From assembly GCA_016787445.1 (NCBI GenBank), contig JAEUTQ010000066.1, forward strand, positions 1 through 64,000: DNA of 64,000 nucleotides, written 5' to 3'. The notes below the pieces were generated by a model. The model was given only the letters and a program-made list of their open reading frames with translations, was not told the DNA's origin and made no database searches. Shown here piece after piece: positions 53,101 to 62,235 of this stretch. How positions within the stretch are numbered: position 1 is the stretch's first letter; every line of letters starts with the position of its first letter. The DNA comes from Bacteroidia bacterium (GTDB lineage: Bacteria > Bacteroidota > Bacteroidia > B-17B0 > Aurantibacillaceae). The translations under genes were made by a program, and so were the position numbers.

Positions 53101-54649
53101 GGGTACACCGGCTAAGCCTGCTATCAACGGAAATTTCAAAATCATTCTTTGCGAAATGAAAGTAGATTATCTGAATGTGACTTATAACGTTATCGGGAAT
53201 GTAGAGGTAATGCCGGATCAGATTCGCTTCGAAGATTTGAAAATTGGAGATGATCTTACCAAGAAAACCGTATTTAACGGAACCTTAAACGGAAACATTT
53301 TCCACGACAATTTTAAGAACATGCGAATCGACTACGATTTGAATTTTAAAAATATGTTGGTATTGAATAAACCGCGAAATGAAACGGAGCCGTTTTACGG
53401 TAAGGCTTACGCGAGTGGTAACGTTGGTATTTATGGTTTTATTAATAATGTAGAAATTCAAATCACGAATGCAAAAACCGAAAAAGGAACGATATTCACT
53501 ATTCCGCTTGATAATCCATCGGAAGTTTCAGAAACAGGATATATAAAATTTGTAAAAAAAGATACCATTAAAAAAGCGGATGTGTTGATGAAGTCCGGCT
53601 TTACTTTAGACATGCAATTAACGGCAACACCTGATGCGGAAGCACAAATTATTTTTGATGAGAAAAGCGGTGATATCATAAAGGCGAGAGGAAAAGGCGA
53701 CTTACGTTTAAAAATTAATAATCTTGGAAAGTTTGATATGTTTGGAGAATATGTCATTACTGCCGGAGATTACATGTTTACACTCGAGAATTTCATTACC
53801 AAGAAATTCGATATTCAAAAGGGAAGTACCATAAACTGGAGCGGTAGTCCGTACGACGCGGAAATTAATATCACCGCCAATTACAAACAAAGAGCATCTA
53901 TTGCACCTTTGTTCCCATACGACTCAACAGGTGTATACAAACGTCGTTATCCGGTTGATTGTAAATTGTACATGAAAGAAACGCTTCTTACACCAAATAT
54001 TTCTTTCGGCGTTGATTTGCCTACCATTGATGAAAATACATTATCGAAAGTCAAAAGCTTATTGATTGATGAACAAGAATTAAATCGTCAGGTGTTTTCT
54101 TTACTCTTATTAAAAAGTTTTGTTACACCGCTACAATACTCACAAGGTGGAGGTATTTCCGCGGGTTCTGCCATTGCAGCTAACGGAACGGAGATGTTGT
54201 CGAATCGTTTAAGTGGTTGGCTCAATAACTTAACTAAGGATGTGGATATTGGTGTAAATTACCGTCCGGGTAGTGAAACCAGCAGCGATGAATTAGATAT
54301 AGCTCTCTCCAAGCAGTTGTTAAATAATCGTTTGTCTGTTGATGGTAACTTGGGTTACAACAGTAACTCACAAACGTCTACTAACTCAACCGGATTAATC
54401 GGTGATGTGAATATAGAATACAAATTAACCGAAGACGGGCGTTATCGTGTGAAAGGCTTTAACCGAAGTAATGATAATACGCAAATTACAACTTCAGGTG
54501 GACCATTCACACAAGGAGTAGGTGCATTTTACAGAGAAGAGTTTGAATCGTTTGACGATTTATTTAAGCGTTATCTCAAGAAAATTAAATCGGTAGGAGG
54601 AAAATCAAAATCACAAACACCACCAGAAGAGTCAGCCTCCGGAGGTTGA
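50138..54649 (+). CDS. TamB-like translocation/assembly protein
   Basis: 1503 residues. One N-terminal membrane helix (YLFVLVILLLVFLIIAVNT) then a very long beta-rich periplasmic part, starting with an AsmA-like QTWLGQRATAYLSSELGTRVEVGAV and ending with a DUF490/TamB C-terminal domain (GGISAGSAIAANGTEML, VDIGVNYRPGSE, LSKQLLNNRLSVDGNLGYN). TamB and related proteins bridge the inner and outer membranes and are thought to carry phospholipids or help insert outer-membrane proteins. A TamA partner is not adjacent. Confidence 0.9.
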   Translation: MAVVGKITRILLKTLKYLFVLVILLLVFLIIAVNTDSVQTWLGQRATAYLSSELGTRVEVGAVHLHFIKTAELKDVFVEDNNHDTLVYASTLKVDLSNFDYEKKTLNIDRVLVKNTTVKIVRYKLTDKFNFEHLADYFASSDTTTSGPSPWKIKYGTLIVDNVDFTYRNERHNTEVKDYMNYNNIHVKHVSGEFSEVKIIDETFFASIKGLYAEEHSGVVLKNLTTQAKVGPQSLICKALTLETPNSKVQGSLAFQYKNWRAYQEFIDSVKISGMLVDGTLVHFNDIAFFAKELKGLNKSLKVNGKFEGYVKDFKTQSLYLAFGDHTVFAGDLAIKGLPDIHNTHFDFKAQHLSTSKSDLEKIPLFPFTKGENLSLPSEVARLGTVDYSGELKGYYYDFISKGTFRTALGKAYTDLALQIDTAKQKVKYQGLLVSESFHLGKLLNIPNLGALTVNSKIKGSGITLKDLNAELNGKIAAFSYNNYVYQNINIDGTIQKRIFKGNLISKDANADFDFNGSVDFTGKVPDIDFISTINKLNLKRLGFINAKEDGYISSQIIIDLQGDNIDNLSGLINFDNTIYKTEEKEHKVSTFDLHLEQQAVEKNIRLNSNIFNFSVNGPFKLSNLEGAFHTLLYSYYPAFVSKPKGKNVYTDYFKYKITVKKFNTIRDLFINDLSVSPNSVFDGDFDASKNIFNLNMKSDSIRFKGVRFSNNRIESYSKNNKVNLVLKSDKINLTDSISINNYFMYLVSNDKNTKYNLEWNNKTVPNNAGKLFGRMIFENNTANISYEQFFLTVRDSTWNMITSGNTVVDSSGALTINPLIFANGIQKLSINGTLSNAPKDKLLFQLANFDLTQLSPFIGDALKVKGIVDGGFALQKHSGNLVFSSKLNFNKLDINDNNLGQGELNAEYFNADKYIYLDGFTTLGFTNFNGDVIKNISFNGYYYTDRKEESLDIGFNANPANLKLLNRYLEGILSFKPCLIAGSAKITGTPAKPAINGNFKIILCEMKVDYLNVTYNVIGNVEVMPDQIRFEDLKIGDDLTKKTVFNGTLNGNIFHDNFKNMRIDYDLNFKNMLVLNKPRNETEPFYGKAYASGNVGIYGFINNVEIQITNAKTEKGTIFTIPLDNPSEVSETGYIKFVKKDTIKKADVLMKSGFTLDMQLTATPDAEAQIIFDEKSGDIIKARGKGDLRLKINNLGKFDMFGEYVITAGDYMFTLENFITKKFDIQKGSTINWSGSPYDAEINITANYKQRASIAPLFPYDSTGVYKRRYPVDCKLYMKETLLTPNISFGVDLPTIDENTLSKVKSLLIDEQELNRQVFSLLLLKSFVTPLQYSQGGGISAGSAIAANGTEMLSNRLSGWLNNLTKDVDIGVNYRPGSETSSDELDIALSKQLLNNRLSVDGNLGYNSNSQTSTNSTGLIGDVNIEYKLTEDGRYRVKGFNRSNDNTQITTSGGPFTQGVGAFYREEFESFDDLFKRYLKKIKSVGGKSKSQTPPEESASGG

Positions 54650-54650
54650 T

Positions 54651-55427
54651 TCACGATTTGTCTTGTAAAGTTCTAACAAATTTTCTTGCAATACTCCTTG
54701 GTGTAAAACGAATAGCACTAACCATTAGTGAATTCAAAAATCCATGTATGGCAACTACTTTTCCATCCATTAAAGCTTTATAACCATAAATGGCCACATC
54801 TTTGGATGTCGGTAATTTTCTTCCTTGAAGTATTTTACTCTCATTCATGGCGGCGGCGTTCTGGAATCCGGACTCAGTTGGGCCCGGACATAATGCTGTA
54901 ACAGTAACACCGCTTCCTTCCAGTTCGGTGGAAAGAGCTTCGCTGAAACTGAGAACGTATGCTTTTGTAGCATAATAAACACTCATTAATGGTCCGGGCA
55001 GAAATGAAGCAAGAGACGCCAGATTTAATATTCTTCCATATTTATTCTTCACCATATATGGAAGGAACAAATGTGTAAGGTGGGTTAACGTTTGAATGTT
55101 TAGCCTAATCATCTCCTCTTGTTTTTTCCAATCGCTGCTAATGAACATACCATAATCACCAAAACCGGCATTGTTAATCAAAATGTCCACTTTAAGATTT
55201 TCTTTAGCACAATAGTCGAATACCATTTGAGCTGCATCAGGTTTGGAAAGATCAAGTGCAAGGATACTTGTGCTAATTTTATATTGATCTAATTCTTTTT
55301 TTAATTCAATCAGCTTATTTTCACTTCTGGCAACCAAAATTAAATTGATTTTATCTGCAGCAAGAATCTTGGCCAATTCCATACCAATTCCACTCGATGC
55401 ACCGGTGATAATTGCAGTCTTTGTCAT
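54651..55427 (-). CDS. Short-chain dehydrogenase/reductase
   Basis: 258 residues. NAD(P)-binding TGASSGIG (G9-G15), NNAG at 85-88, S138, and the catalytic Y151-x3-K155 in YYATK. N35-type basic residues (ARSEN) after beta strand 2 favour NADP. Similar to YqjQ/DltE-type SDRs that act on unknown substrates. It ends 1 bp from the convergent tamB-like stop, and its start lies 61 bp after hutI, so the two may be co-transcribed. Confidence 0.9.
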   Translation of the reverse strand: MTKTAIITGASSGIGMELAKILAADKINLILVARSENKLIELKKELDQYKISTSILALDLSKPDAAQMVFDYCAKENLKVDILINNAGFGDYGMFISSDWKKQEEMIRLNIQTLTHLTHLFLPYMVKNKYGRILNLASLASFLPGPLMSVYYATKAYVLSFSEALSTELEGSGVTVTALCPGPTESGFQNAAAMNESKILQGRKLPTSKDVAIYGYKALMDGKVVAIHGFLNSLMVSAIRFTPRSIARKFVRTLQDKS

Positions 55428-55488
55428 AAGTTAAAGTCGTTTAATTACACTTCTGTTGTGTTTTTGTAAGTCTAACAATTGAAACAGA

Positions 55489-56739
55489 TTAATGTTTAAT
55501 CTTTTCTCCGTTAATCAAAACTGTTTCAATTAAGTTGCTTCCAAATGCATACGGAATGTAATTGTAAGAGCTGATTGGATGTGTAATAAAAATATTGGCA
55601 CGTTTTCCGGGCGTAATACTGCCAATTTCATGACTTAAACCCATCGCGTAAGCAGAGTTAATGGTACAGGCATTAATAACTTCCGCGGGATTTAATTTGT
55701 ATTGAATACAGCCGAGGCTCATCATGAAATTCATATTACCGCTTGGCGAACTTCCGGGATTATAATCACTCGCGAATGCGACAGCTAATCCTGCATCAAT
55801 CATTTTACGGGCCGGAGGTAAAGGTAATGAGAGAAAGAATGCAGCGCCGGGTAAAACAGTTGGCATGGTTTTACTGTTTTTTAAAACTTCTATGTCTTTA
55901 TCATTACAAAACTCCAAGTGATCAACACTAATAGCCTGACACGCTACTGCTGTTTGTATTCCGTTGCTGTGGCTCAATTGCTCGGCATGCACTTTTGGAA
56001 TAAGTCCGTGTTTTAATCCGGTCTCTAGAATTAGTTTTGTTTCTTCAGCACTGAAATATCCGTTTTCGCAAAATACATCAATATAATCTGCTAACTTTTC
56101 TTTAGCGATGGCCGGTAACATTTCATTAATTATTAATTGAATGTAGCCTTCTTTATTCCCTTTGTATTCGGCAGGAATGGCATGCGCGCCTAAAAACGTA
56201 GCTTTTACAGGAATGATATTTAAATCCTTCAGACGTTTAATAACCCGAAGCATTTTCAATTCTGCTTCTGTATTTAAACCATATCCGCTTTTAATTTCAA
56301 TGGCGCCGGTGCCTTGTTTTATGACTTCAAAAAAGCGAATCAAAGATTGTTCAAATAAATCATCTTCACTTACCTCACGTAATTTTTGCGCTGAATTTAA
56401 AATACCACCGCCACGTTTAGCAATTTCTTCATACGTTAAACCATTAATGCGATCAACAAATTCGCCTTCACGATTACCTGCATAAACAATGTGCGTATGG
56501 CTGTCGGCATAACACGGCATAACAATTTTGCCTGTTGCATCAATCACTTCCAAATCTTTCCAGTCGGTAATTCCCGGAAAATCTTCCATAGTGCCATAGT
56601 CTGCAATGAGTCCATTGTCGATAGCCAACCAAGCATCTTCGATACAAGGAAGGTCAGACATTGCTTTTCCGCTTACTTTTTCAATCACGTTATCTCTAAC
56701 CTGAACGAGTGTCTTAATGTTTTTGATAAGAAGTTTCAT
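55489..56739 (-). CDS. hutI: Imidazolonepropionase
   Basis: 416 residues. It opens imidazolone propionate to formiminoglutamate in histidine breakdown. Amidohydrolase fold with H81-x-H83 in DSHTHIVYAGNREGEF, the KRGGGI loop, AIEIKSGYGL, FLGAHAIP, KVHAEQLSH, SVDHLEF and FASDYNPGSSPS. hutH, hutU and hutG are not in this window, so the other steps must be elsewhere. Confidence 0.95.
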   Translation of the reverse strand: MKLLIKNIKTLVQVRDNVIEKVSGKAMSDLPCIEDAWLAIDNGLIADYGTMEDFPGITDWKDLEVIDATGKIVMPCYADSHTHIVYAGNREGEFVDRINGLTYEEIAKRGGGILNSAQKLREVSEDDLFEQSLIRFFEVIKQGTGAIEIKSGYGLNTEAELKMLRVIKRLKDLNIIPVKATFLGAHAIPAEYKGNKEGYIQLIINEMLPAIAKEKLADYIDVFCENGYFSAEETKLILETGLKHGLIPKVHAEQLSHSNGIQTAVACQAISVDHLEFCNDKDIEVLKNSKTMPTVLPGAAFFLSLPLPPARKMIDAGLAVAFASDYNPGSSPSGNMNFMMSLGCIQYKLNPAEVINACTINSAYAMGLSHEIGSITPGKRANIFITHPISSYNYIPYAFGSNLIETVLINGEKIKH

Positions 56740-56801
56740 GCTTGTGTAAAGTTAAATAAATACAGCATACAATAAAAACATTCTGCTTCCGTTATTAAAT
56801 C

Positions 56802-57560
56802 ATGAAACGAATTGGTTTAATTATTGTATTAGTTAGTCTAGGATTAGCTTTGCAAGCGCAAAACAAAGATTCCGTTAAATTTTATAGAAATGAAATTGGT
56901 GTTAATACATTACCTCTGGTAAATGTGTTAAGCGGCGCAACTCCTTTACAAAGTGCAAGGGTTTCTCTTAATTACAGAAGGTACTTAAGCGAGAAGAATG
57001 CCATTCGTGTGTCATTGGCTCTTTTCCCATATCAAAATAATTATGTTTACAATCGCAATGGCTACTTAAGTTTTCACAGCGTGGCTGATACAAATTTAAT
57101 TTACCAAAGTTCCAATTACAGGCAGACACCTAAAGCTCAAATTAATCTTGGTTATGAAAGAATTTTCGCCTCGCGTCGCTTAATTCAGTCAATAGGTGGC
57201 GATTTCTTTGTGAATTATCAGCATAAGCGCACTGAAGATAGATTTTATTGGACCGGTAAAAGTTCACCGCTTGAGACAAATCTGCCAATTTTTGATTTTA
57301 ATGCTAATAAATTAGATACGATGGGTAATGTAAGGGTTACAGATGGAATAGGTTTTGGTATTCAAGCTTTCTATAATGTACGTTTACCAATAAGCAAGCA
57401 TTGGCTTGTATCGGCCACTTTCGGGCCAAGCATGAGTGTTGCTTTTAACCGAGACCGAATTACAGAAAATAAGACGGGTAAGTTAAATGAATTTAGATAC
57501 ACTACCTTCGATTTTGACGGCACTTTATTCTCCGACCTTTCTATTAGTTATAGGTTTTAA
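56802..57560 (+). CDS. Putative outer-membrane beta-barrel protein
   Basis: 252 residues with a signal peptide (MKRIGLIIVLVSLGLALQAQ). Alternating-residue strands throughout (ARVSLNYRRYLSEKNAIRVSLALFP, AQINLGYERIFA, GFGIQAFYNVRLPI, WLVSATFGPSMSVAF) and a final SDLSISYRF, which ends in Phe like many barrels. Unrecognised family, function unknown. Confidence 0.7.
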   Translation: MKRIGLIIVLVSLGLALQAQNKDSVKFYRNEIGVNTLPLVNVLSGATPLQSARVSLNYRRYLSEKNAIRVSLALFPYQNNYVYNRNGYLSFHSVADTNLIYQSSNYRQTPKAQINLGYERIFASRRLIQSIGGDFFVNYQHKRTEDRFYWTGKSSPLETNLPIFDFNANKLDTMGNVRVTDGIGFGIQAFYNVRLPISKHWLVSATFGPSMSVAFNRDRITENKTGKLNEFRYTTFDFDGTLFSDLSISYRF

Positions 57561-57571
57561 CGCTTATTTAT

Positions 57572-57579
57572 TACCTTTG
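57572..57579 (+). promoter_or_regulatory. -7 element abutting aroC
   Basis: TACCTTTG matches TAnnTTTG exactly, ending 5 bp before the aroC ATG; the transcript would be leaderless or nearly so. Confidence 0.45.
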
Positions 57580-57584
57580 CTTAT

Positions 57585-58664
57585 ATGGCAGGTAATACTT
57601 TTGGCAAGCTTTTTACACTCACAACTTTTGGCGAAAGCCATGGTGAAGCAATTGGCGGAATTTTGGATGGTTGTCCACCTCAATTAACGCTCGATTTTGA
57701 GTTCATTCAAAACGAATTGGATCGCCGTAAACCCGGACAATCACACATTACAACTCAGCGTAAGGAAAGTGATACGGTAAAATTTCTATCGGGTGTGTTT
57801 GAAGGTAAAACTACCGGTACACCCATTGGTTTTATTATTGAAAACGAAAACCAAAAGAGTAAAGATTACGAACATCTGAAAGATAACTTTCGTCCCTCAC
57901 ACGCCGATTATACCTATGAAAAGAAGTATGGCATCCGTGACTACAGAGGAGGAGGAAGGTCGTCGGCACGCGAAACGGCTTGCCGTATTGTTGCCGGTGC
58001 CATTGCGAAATTGTTTTTACAACAGTTTGGTATAAGCATTCAGGCTTATGTAAGCACCGTACATTCCATTACACTCAACAAAAAACACTCAGAACTTGAT
58101 TTATCTAAAACTGAAGAAAATATTATCCGTTGTCCCGATGCCGATACAGCTGATAAAATGATTGCTTTGATTGAAAATGTGCGTAAAAAGGGAGATACTG
58201 TTGGCGGAATTATTTCATGCGTCATCAAAGGAACACCTGTCGGATTAGGAGAACCTGTGTTTGACAAATTGCATGCGGATATCGGTAAAGCGATGTTAAG
58301 CATAAATGCTGTTAAAGGCTTTGAGTTTGGCACGGGCTTTGATTCTGTTAACTACATGGGGTCACAATTAAACGATATTTTTTCCAATGAAAAAGGTGCT
58401 ATACACACTACAACAAATAACAGTGGTGGTGTGCAGGGTGGCATCAGCAATGGCGAAGATATTTACTTTAAAGTGGCTTTTAAACCGGTTGCAACCATTA
58501 TGCAAATGCAAAAAAGTGTTAATGTAAAAGGAGAAGAAGTAAATCTTGAAGCGAAAGGCCGTCATGATCCTTGTGTATTACCACGCGCCGTGCCAATTGT
58601 AGAAAGCATGGCCGCATTAGTGTTGGCCGATCATTTTTTACGTATGAATGCTTATAAAAAGTAA
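57585..58664 (+). CDS. aroC: Chorismate synthase
   Basis: 359 residues. Last step of the shikimate pathway, EPSP to chorismate, using reduced FMN. Motifs: [18 protein letters not shown] near the start, [37 protein letters not shown] and the C-terminal [21 protein letters not shown]. The signature serine/arginine block is intact. The next gene starts 1 bp after its stop. Confidence 0.97.
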   Translation: MAGNTFGKLFTLTTFGESHGEAIGGILDGCPPQLTLDFEFIQNELDRRKPGQSHITTQRKESDTVKFLSGVFEGKTTGTPIGFIIENENQKSKDYEHLKDNFRPSHADYTYEKKYGIRDYRGGGRSSARETACRIVAGAIAKLFLQQFGISIQAYVSTVHSITLNKKHSELDLSKTEENIIRCPDADTADKMIALIENVRKKGDTVGGIISCVIKGTPVGLGEPVFDKLHADIGKAMLSINAVKGFEFGTGFDSVNYMGSQLNDIFSNEKGAIHTTTNNSGGVQGGISNGEDIYFKVAFKPVATIMQMQKSVNVKGEEVNLEAKGRHDPCVLPRAVPIVESMAALVLADHFLRMNAYKK

Positions 58665-58665
58665 C

Positions 58666-59652
58666 ATGAAAAAATCGAAGTATCTTATAGTCATTTTTGC
58701 AGCTCTTTTGCTCAGCAGTTGTAAAACAGTTGATTTACGATTTAAGTTATACAATCCACCATTGGTGCAATTACCGGAGCATGTTAAACAAATCGCTTTG
58801 GTAAATCGCACCATTATCGATAGTTCTAAAAAACAACAAAATATATTTGAGTCTGTGATTACAGGCGAATCGGTATTTGGTGATAAGGTTGGACCTGAAG
58901 ACGCGCTCTTCAGTTTTTCGCGTTATATTAATTCTTACGGTCCGGTTACTACCGTTATTCCTGAAAAACATCGATTAAGAGGGAATGTTGGTCCGTTTAA
59001 GAGCGACCCTTTAAAATGGGAAGTTGTAACAAAGGTGTGTCGCGAAAACAAATCCAATGCTTTAATGTCACTAGAGAAATTTGACACTAATTCGGATGCC
59101 GCGGTAAGCGCTATCAATACCGGCATGCAAGTATTAAACGGGAATGTGAATGGCGTAAAAGATATCCGCTATCATGTGATGTATGGTTGGATATTGTATG
59201 ATACCTTAACTAAACAGATAATTCATTATAGTGATGAAGTCGTGCATGAAATCGCAACGGGTGTTCCTATTTTATCACCTTTACCAACGCAGGCAGTAAA
59301 AAATACAGCTGCGGTTATTGGAGAACGCGAAGCTTCCAAGTTTTGCTCTTCTTTTTATTGGGTACACCGTGATTATTATAAAAAAGGAAAAAGCGCACAG
59401 TTTTCGGTTGGTGTAAGAAGAGCCTACGTGAACGATTGGGATGGAGCGATTGAAATATGGAAAGAAACTGCTAAATCGGATAATAGAAAAACCGCAGGCC
59501 GTTCGTGTTATAACATCGCTATTGCTTATGAGGTAAAGGGCGATTTAAACGAAGCATTAAAGTGGGCACGTAAATCGTATTCGGATTACGGAACTAAATT
59601 AGCGCATCAATACGTTTATACTTTAGAGCGCCGTCAGAACAACGGAAATTAA
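58666..59652 (+). CDS. Lipoprotein resembling DUF6340 family
   Basis: 328 residues from the ATG at 58666 (a frame six codons longer overlaps aroC). Lipobox LLLSSC. The start of the mature protein has PPLVQLPEHVKQIALVNRT, typical of a Bacteroidota lipoprotein group I associate with DUF6340, and the C-terminal 90 residues contain TPR-like helices (AGRSCYNIAIAYEVKGDLNEA). Function unknown. Confidence 0.65.
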   Translation: MKKSKYLIVIFAALLLSSCKTVDLRFKLYNPPLVQLPEHVKQIALVNRTIIDSSKKQQNIFESVITGESVFGDKVGPEDALFSFSRYINSYGPVTTVIPEKHRLRGNVGPFKSDPLKWEVVTKVCRENKSNALMSLEKFDTNSDAAVSAINTGMQVLNGNVNGVKDIRYHVMYGWILYDTLTKQIIHYSDEVVHEIATGVPILSPLPTQAVKNTAAVIGEREASKFCSSFYWVHRDYYKKGKSAQFSVGVRRAYVNDWDGAIEIWKETAKSDNRKTAGRSCYNIAIAYEVKGDLNEALKWARKSYSDYGTKLAHQYVYTLERRQNNGN

Positions 59653-59655
59653 TTC

Positions 59656-61101
59656 TTGCAGACTAAATCAAATAGAAGCATTTATATTGTCAGCTTTTTC
59701 GAAGGCGCAGCGGTGATGGCTACCGAATTGTGCGGTTCTAAATTAATTGCTCCTTATTTTGGCAGTAGCTTATATGTGTGGGCGGCAGTTATTGCGATTA
59801 CATTGGGAAGTTTAGCAGCCGGTTACTTTTACGGGGGAAAATTAAGTGAGAAAAATGATAGGGTAAAAAAACTATCATTGGTTTTACTCATTGCTGCTTT
59901 GTATATGGGAGCAATGCCTTTCATTGCCAATTTATTTGGTCCCATCGCGCTACGGTTTGGATTATTGTTTTCAGTTACTATTTCTGCACTTTTATTATTA
60001 AGTGTGCCAATGTTGTTAATGGGCGCAGCCTCTCCGCTTATTATTTCTATTCAAACACAAAATCCGAATGAATCGGGTAGGGTAAGCGGACTCGTATACT
60101 CCATTTCTACTTTGGGAGGGATAATTTCCACTTTCTTGTGTGGTTTTTTGTTTATTCCTTCATTTGGAATTAGCACCACTTTATTTGTATTTGCCTCCTT
60201 GCTGGCATTATCATTAATTCTTATTCATAAATCTAACGGTTTTAAAGCAGCGGTTTTATTGTTAATGTTTTTAGTGAGCGGATTTACTTCGAAAACTCCT
60301 CTTAAAAATTGTATTTACCAAAGTGATGGAATGCTGGGAAAAATAAACATCATAGATGATACAATTGAAAATTTGCTTGTAAGAAAATTGTTAGTGAACA
60401 ACACAGTTCAGTCGGAGATGAATATCCAAACCGGCAAATCTGTTTCTCAATACATAGCTTTACTGGATTCAAACCTGTCTTTAACGCAAAATAAAAAAGC
60501 TTTAGTCCTTGGTATGGGGGGCGGACTCACCTCCAATTTACTCGCTGAAAAGGGATATAAGGTAACAGGCGTTGAATTGGATGAAAGGATTGTTGAAGTG
60601 GCGAAAAATTATTTTCATCTCCATAAATCCACACTAGCTATTGCGGATGATGCACGTCGGTTTATGAATAATTGCAATGAGAAATATGATCTCGTTTTAA
60701 TAGATGTGTTTAAAGCCGAGGAGCAACCTGTACATGTTATTACCACGGAGAGTTTGAATCGGTTAAAACAGAACTTACAGGAAAACGCCAGCTTGATTAT
60801 TAACTGGCATGGTTATCTAAAAGGCGAGCGTGGCTTAGGAACTTCCATTTTATTGAACACCTTAAAAAGTGCAGGATTTAATTATAAAATGGTTGCGGCA
60901 TCCGATAAGGAAGACGAAAGAAATATTTTGATTTTTGCATCTTTAAAGTCGTCTGACGTTAAAAAATATGAAATTCAGGAAGTTTTAGAATCTTGTGATT
61001 TAATCAATACAGATGCTAAACCGTTGTTAGAGAAATACAACGCTCTTGCCAATCAAACCTGGCGTAAAAACTACATACTTTACTACTATTCAGCTAATTA
61101 A
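59656..61101 (+). CDS. Fused membrane/spermidine-synthase-like protein
   Basis: 481 residues, probable TTG start, 3 bp after the previous gene. The N-terminal half has about seven membrane helices (ELCGSKLIAPYFGSSLYVWAAV, TLGGIISTFLCGFLF), the C-terminal half a spermidine-synthase-like methyltransferase fold (ALVLGMGGGLTSNLLAEKG, VTGVELDERIVEVAKNYF, YDLVLIDVFKAEEQPVHV). Such fusions are widespread and rarely characterised; polyamine synthesis is not established. No polyamine genes nearby. Confidence 0.82.
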   Translation: MQTKSNRSIYIVSFFEGAAVMATELCGSKLIAPYFGSSLYVWAAVIAITLGSLAAGYFYGGKLSEKNDRVKKLSLVLLIAALYMGAMPFIANLFGPIALRFGLLFSVTISALLLLSVPMLLMGAASPLIISIQTQNPNESGRVSGLVYSISTLGGIISTFLCGFLFIPSFGISTTLFVFASLLALSLILIHKSNGFKAAVLLLMFLVSGFTSKTPLKNCIYQSDGMLGKINIIDDTIENLLVRKLLVNNTVQSEMNIQTGKSVSQYIALLDSNLSLTQNKKALVLGMGGGLTSNLLAEKGYKVTGVELDERIVEVAKNYFHLHKSTLAIADDARRFMNNCNEKYDLVLIDVFKAEEQPVHVITTESLNRLKQNLQENASLIINWHGYLKGERGLGTSILLNTLKSAGFNYKMVAASDKEDERNILIFASLKSSDVKKYEIQEVLESCDLINTDAKPLLEKYNALANQTWRKNYILYYYSAN

Positions 61102-61163
61102 AAATAGCTTTTTTGTTCGTATATTTATACTTTGAATTTTATAACGAACTCAGAGTATAATTT

Positions 61164-61769
61164 ATGGCACAGTTAATTATTTTTCGTCACGGACAAAGTG
61201 TTTGGAATTTAGAAAACAAATTTACCGGATGGGTAGATGTTGATTTAACGGAAAAAGGTATTCAGGAAGCAAAGAATGCGGGTTTAAAATTGAAAGGATA
61301 CAAATTTGATTATGCGTATTCATCGGCTTTGCAACGTGCGCAAAAAACGTTAAGTCTCGCTTTAGAAACAGCAGGGCATGCGCCAATAGCACCAACATAC
61401 GATGCGGCTTTAAATGAGCGAATGTATGGCGATTTACAAGGTTTAAATAAGGCTGATACAGCAGCGAAATACGGTGACGAACAAGTTAAGATTTGGCGTC
61501 GTAGTTTTGATATAGCGCCTCCTAACGGAGAAAGTTTAAAAGATACAGCCGCACGTGTTATTCCTTATTTCGAAAAGGAAATTGTTCCGAAGTTGAAAGC
61601 CGGAAAAAATGTAGTGATTGCCGCACACGGAAATAGTTTGCGCGCTTTGATTATGTATCTCGAGAAAATGACACCGGAGCAAATTTTACAATTCGAGATT
61701 GGAACGGCTGAGCCGCGTTTATATGAGTTGGATAACAATATGAATGTAACCACCGCTAAAAATTTATAA
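61164..61769 (+). CDS. gpmA: 2,3-bisphosphoglycerate-dependent phosphoglycerate mutase
   Basis: 201 residues. Interconverts 3- and 2-phosphoglycerate in glycolysis. The phosphohistidine motif FRHGQSVWNLENKFTGW (H9) with the following VDVDLTEKG, the LNERMYGDLQGLNK segment and AAHGNSLRALI are specific to dPGM. It is shorter than the usual 230-250 residues, mainly in the middle and at the C-terminus. First of three tightly packed genes (1-bp gap to the next). Confidence 0.93.
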   Translation: MAQLIIFRHGQSVWNLENKFTGWVDVDLTEKGIQEAKNAGLKLKGYKFDYAYSSALQRAQKTLSLALETAGHAPIAPTYDAALNERMYGDLQGLNKADTAAKYGDEQVKIWRRSFDIAPPNGESLKDTAARVIPYFEKEIVPKLKAGKNVVIAAHGNSLRALIMYLEKMTPEQILQFEIGTAEPRLYELDNNMNVTTAKNL

Positions 61770-61770
61770 T

Positions 61771-62235
61771 ATGTCGAACCATTTTATAAGTCCGGATAGT
61801 AAAGTCATTGCTGTTGATTTCGACGGTACGATTGTGGAGCATGCCTATCCCGGAATTGGTAAAGAAATGTTATTTGCTTTTGCAACGTTAAAAGCATTGC
61901 AGGCAAAGGGACATAAATTAATTTTATGGACCTATCGTCACGGTGATTTGTTGCAAGAGGCGGTTGAGTATTGTAAGAAAAATGGAGTTGAGTTTTATGC
62001 GGTGAATCGTAATTTTCCGGAGGAAGAAGTTTCGGAAAAGGTGGCGCGTAAATTAAACGCCGATATTTTTATTGACGATCGAAACATTGGTGGATTCAGA
62101 GGTTGGAGTGAAGTATGGCAAATGTTGCATCCTGATGGCGGTGATTTTTTTCACGTTGTAGTTAATCCGGATGCACATAACAATTATAAAAAAGAAGAGG
62201 TTTCATTTTTTAAAAGGTTCTTAGGAAGAAAATGA
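61771..62235 (+). CDS. Small HAD-family hydrolase (BT0820-like)
   Basis: 154 residues. HAD motif I is VIAVDFDGTIVEH (nucleophile D16, acid D18), motif II is LILWTYRHGDLL (T), and the last acidic site is ADIFIDDRNIGG. It lacks a cap domain, like the minimal phosphatase BT0820 of Bacteroides. Substrate unknown. It overlaps map by 4 bp, so translation is coupled. Confidence 0.88.
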   Translation: MSNHFISPDSKVIAVDFDGTIVEHAYPGIGKEMLFAFATLKALQAKGHKLILWTYRHGDLLQEAVEYCKKNGVEFYAVNRNFPEEEVSEKVARKLNADIFIDDRNIGGFRGWSEVWQMLHPDGGDFFHVVVNPDAHNNYKKEEVSFFKRFLGRK

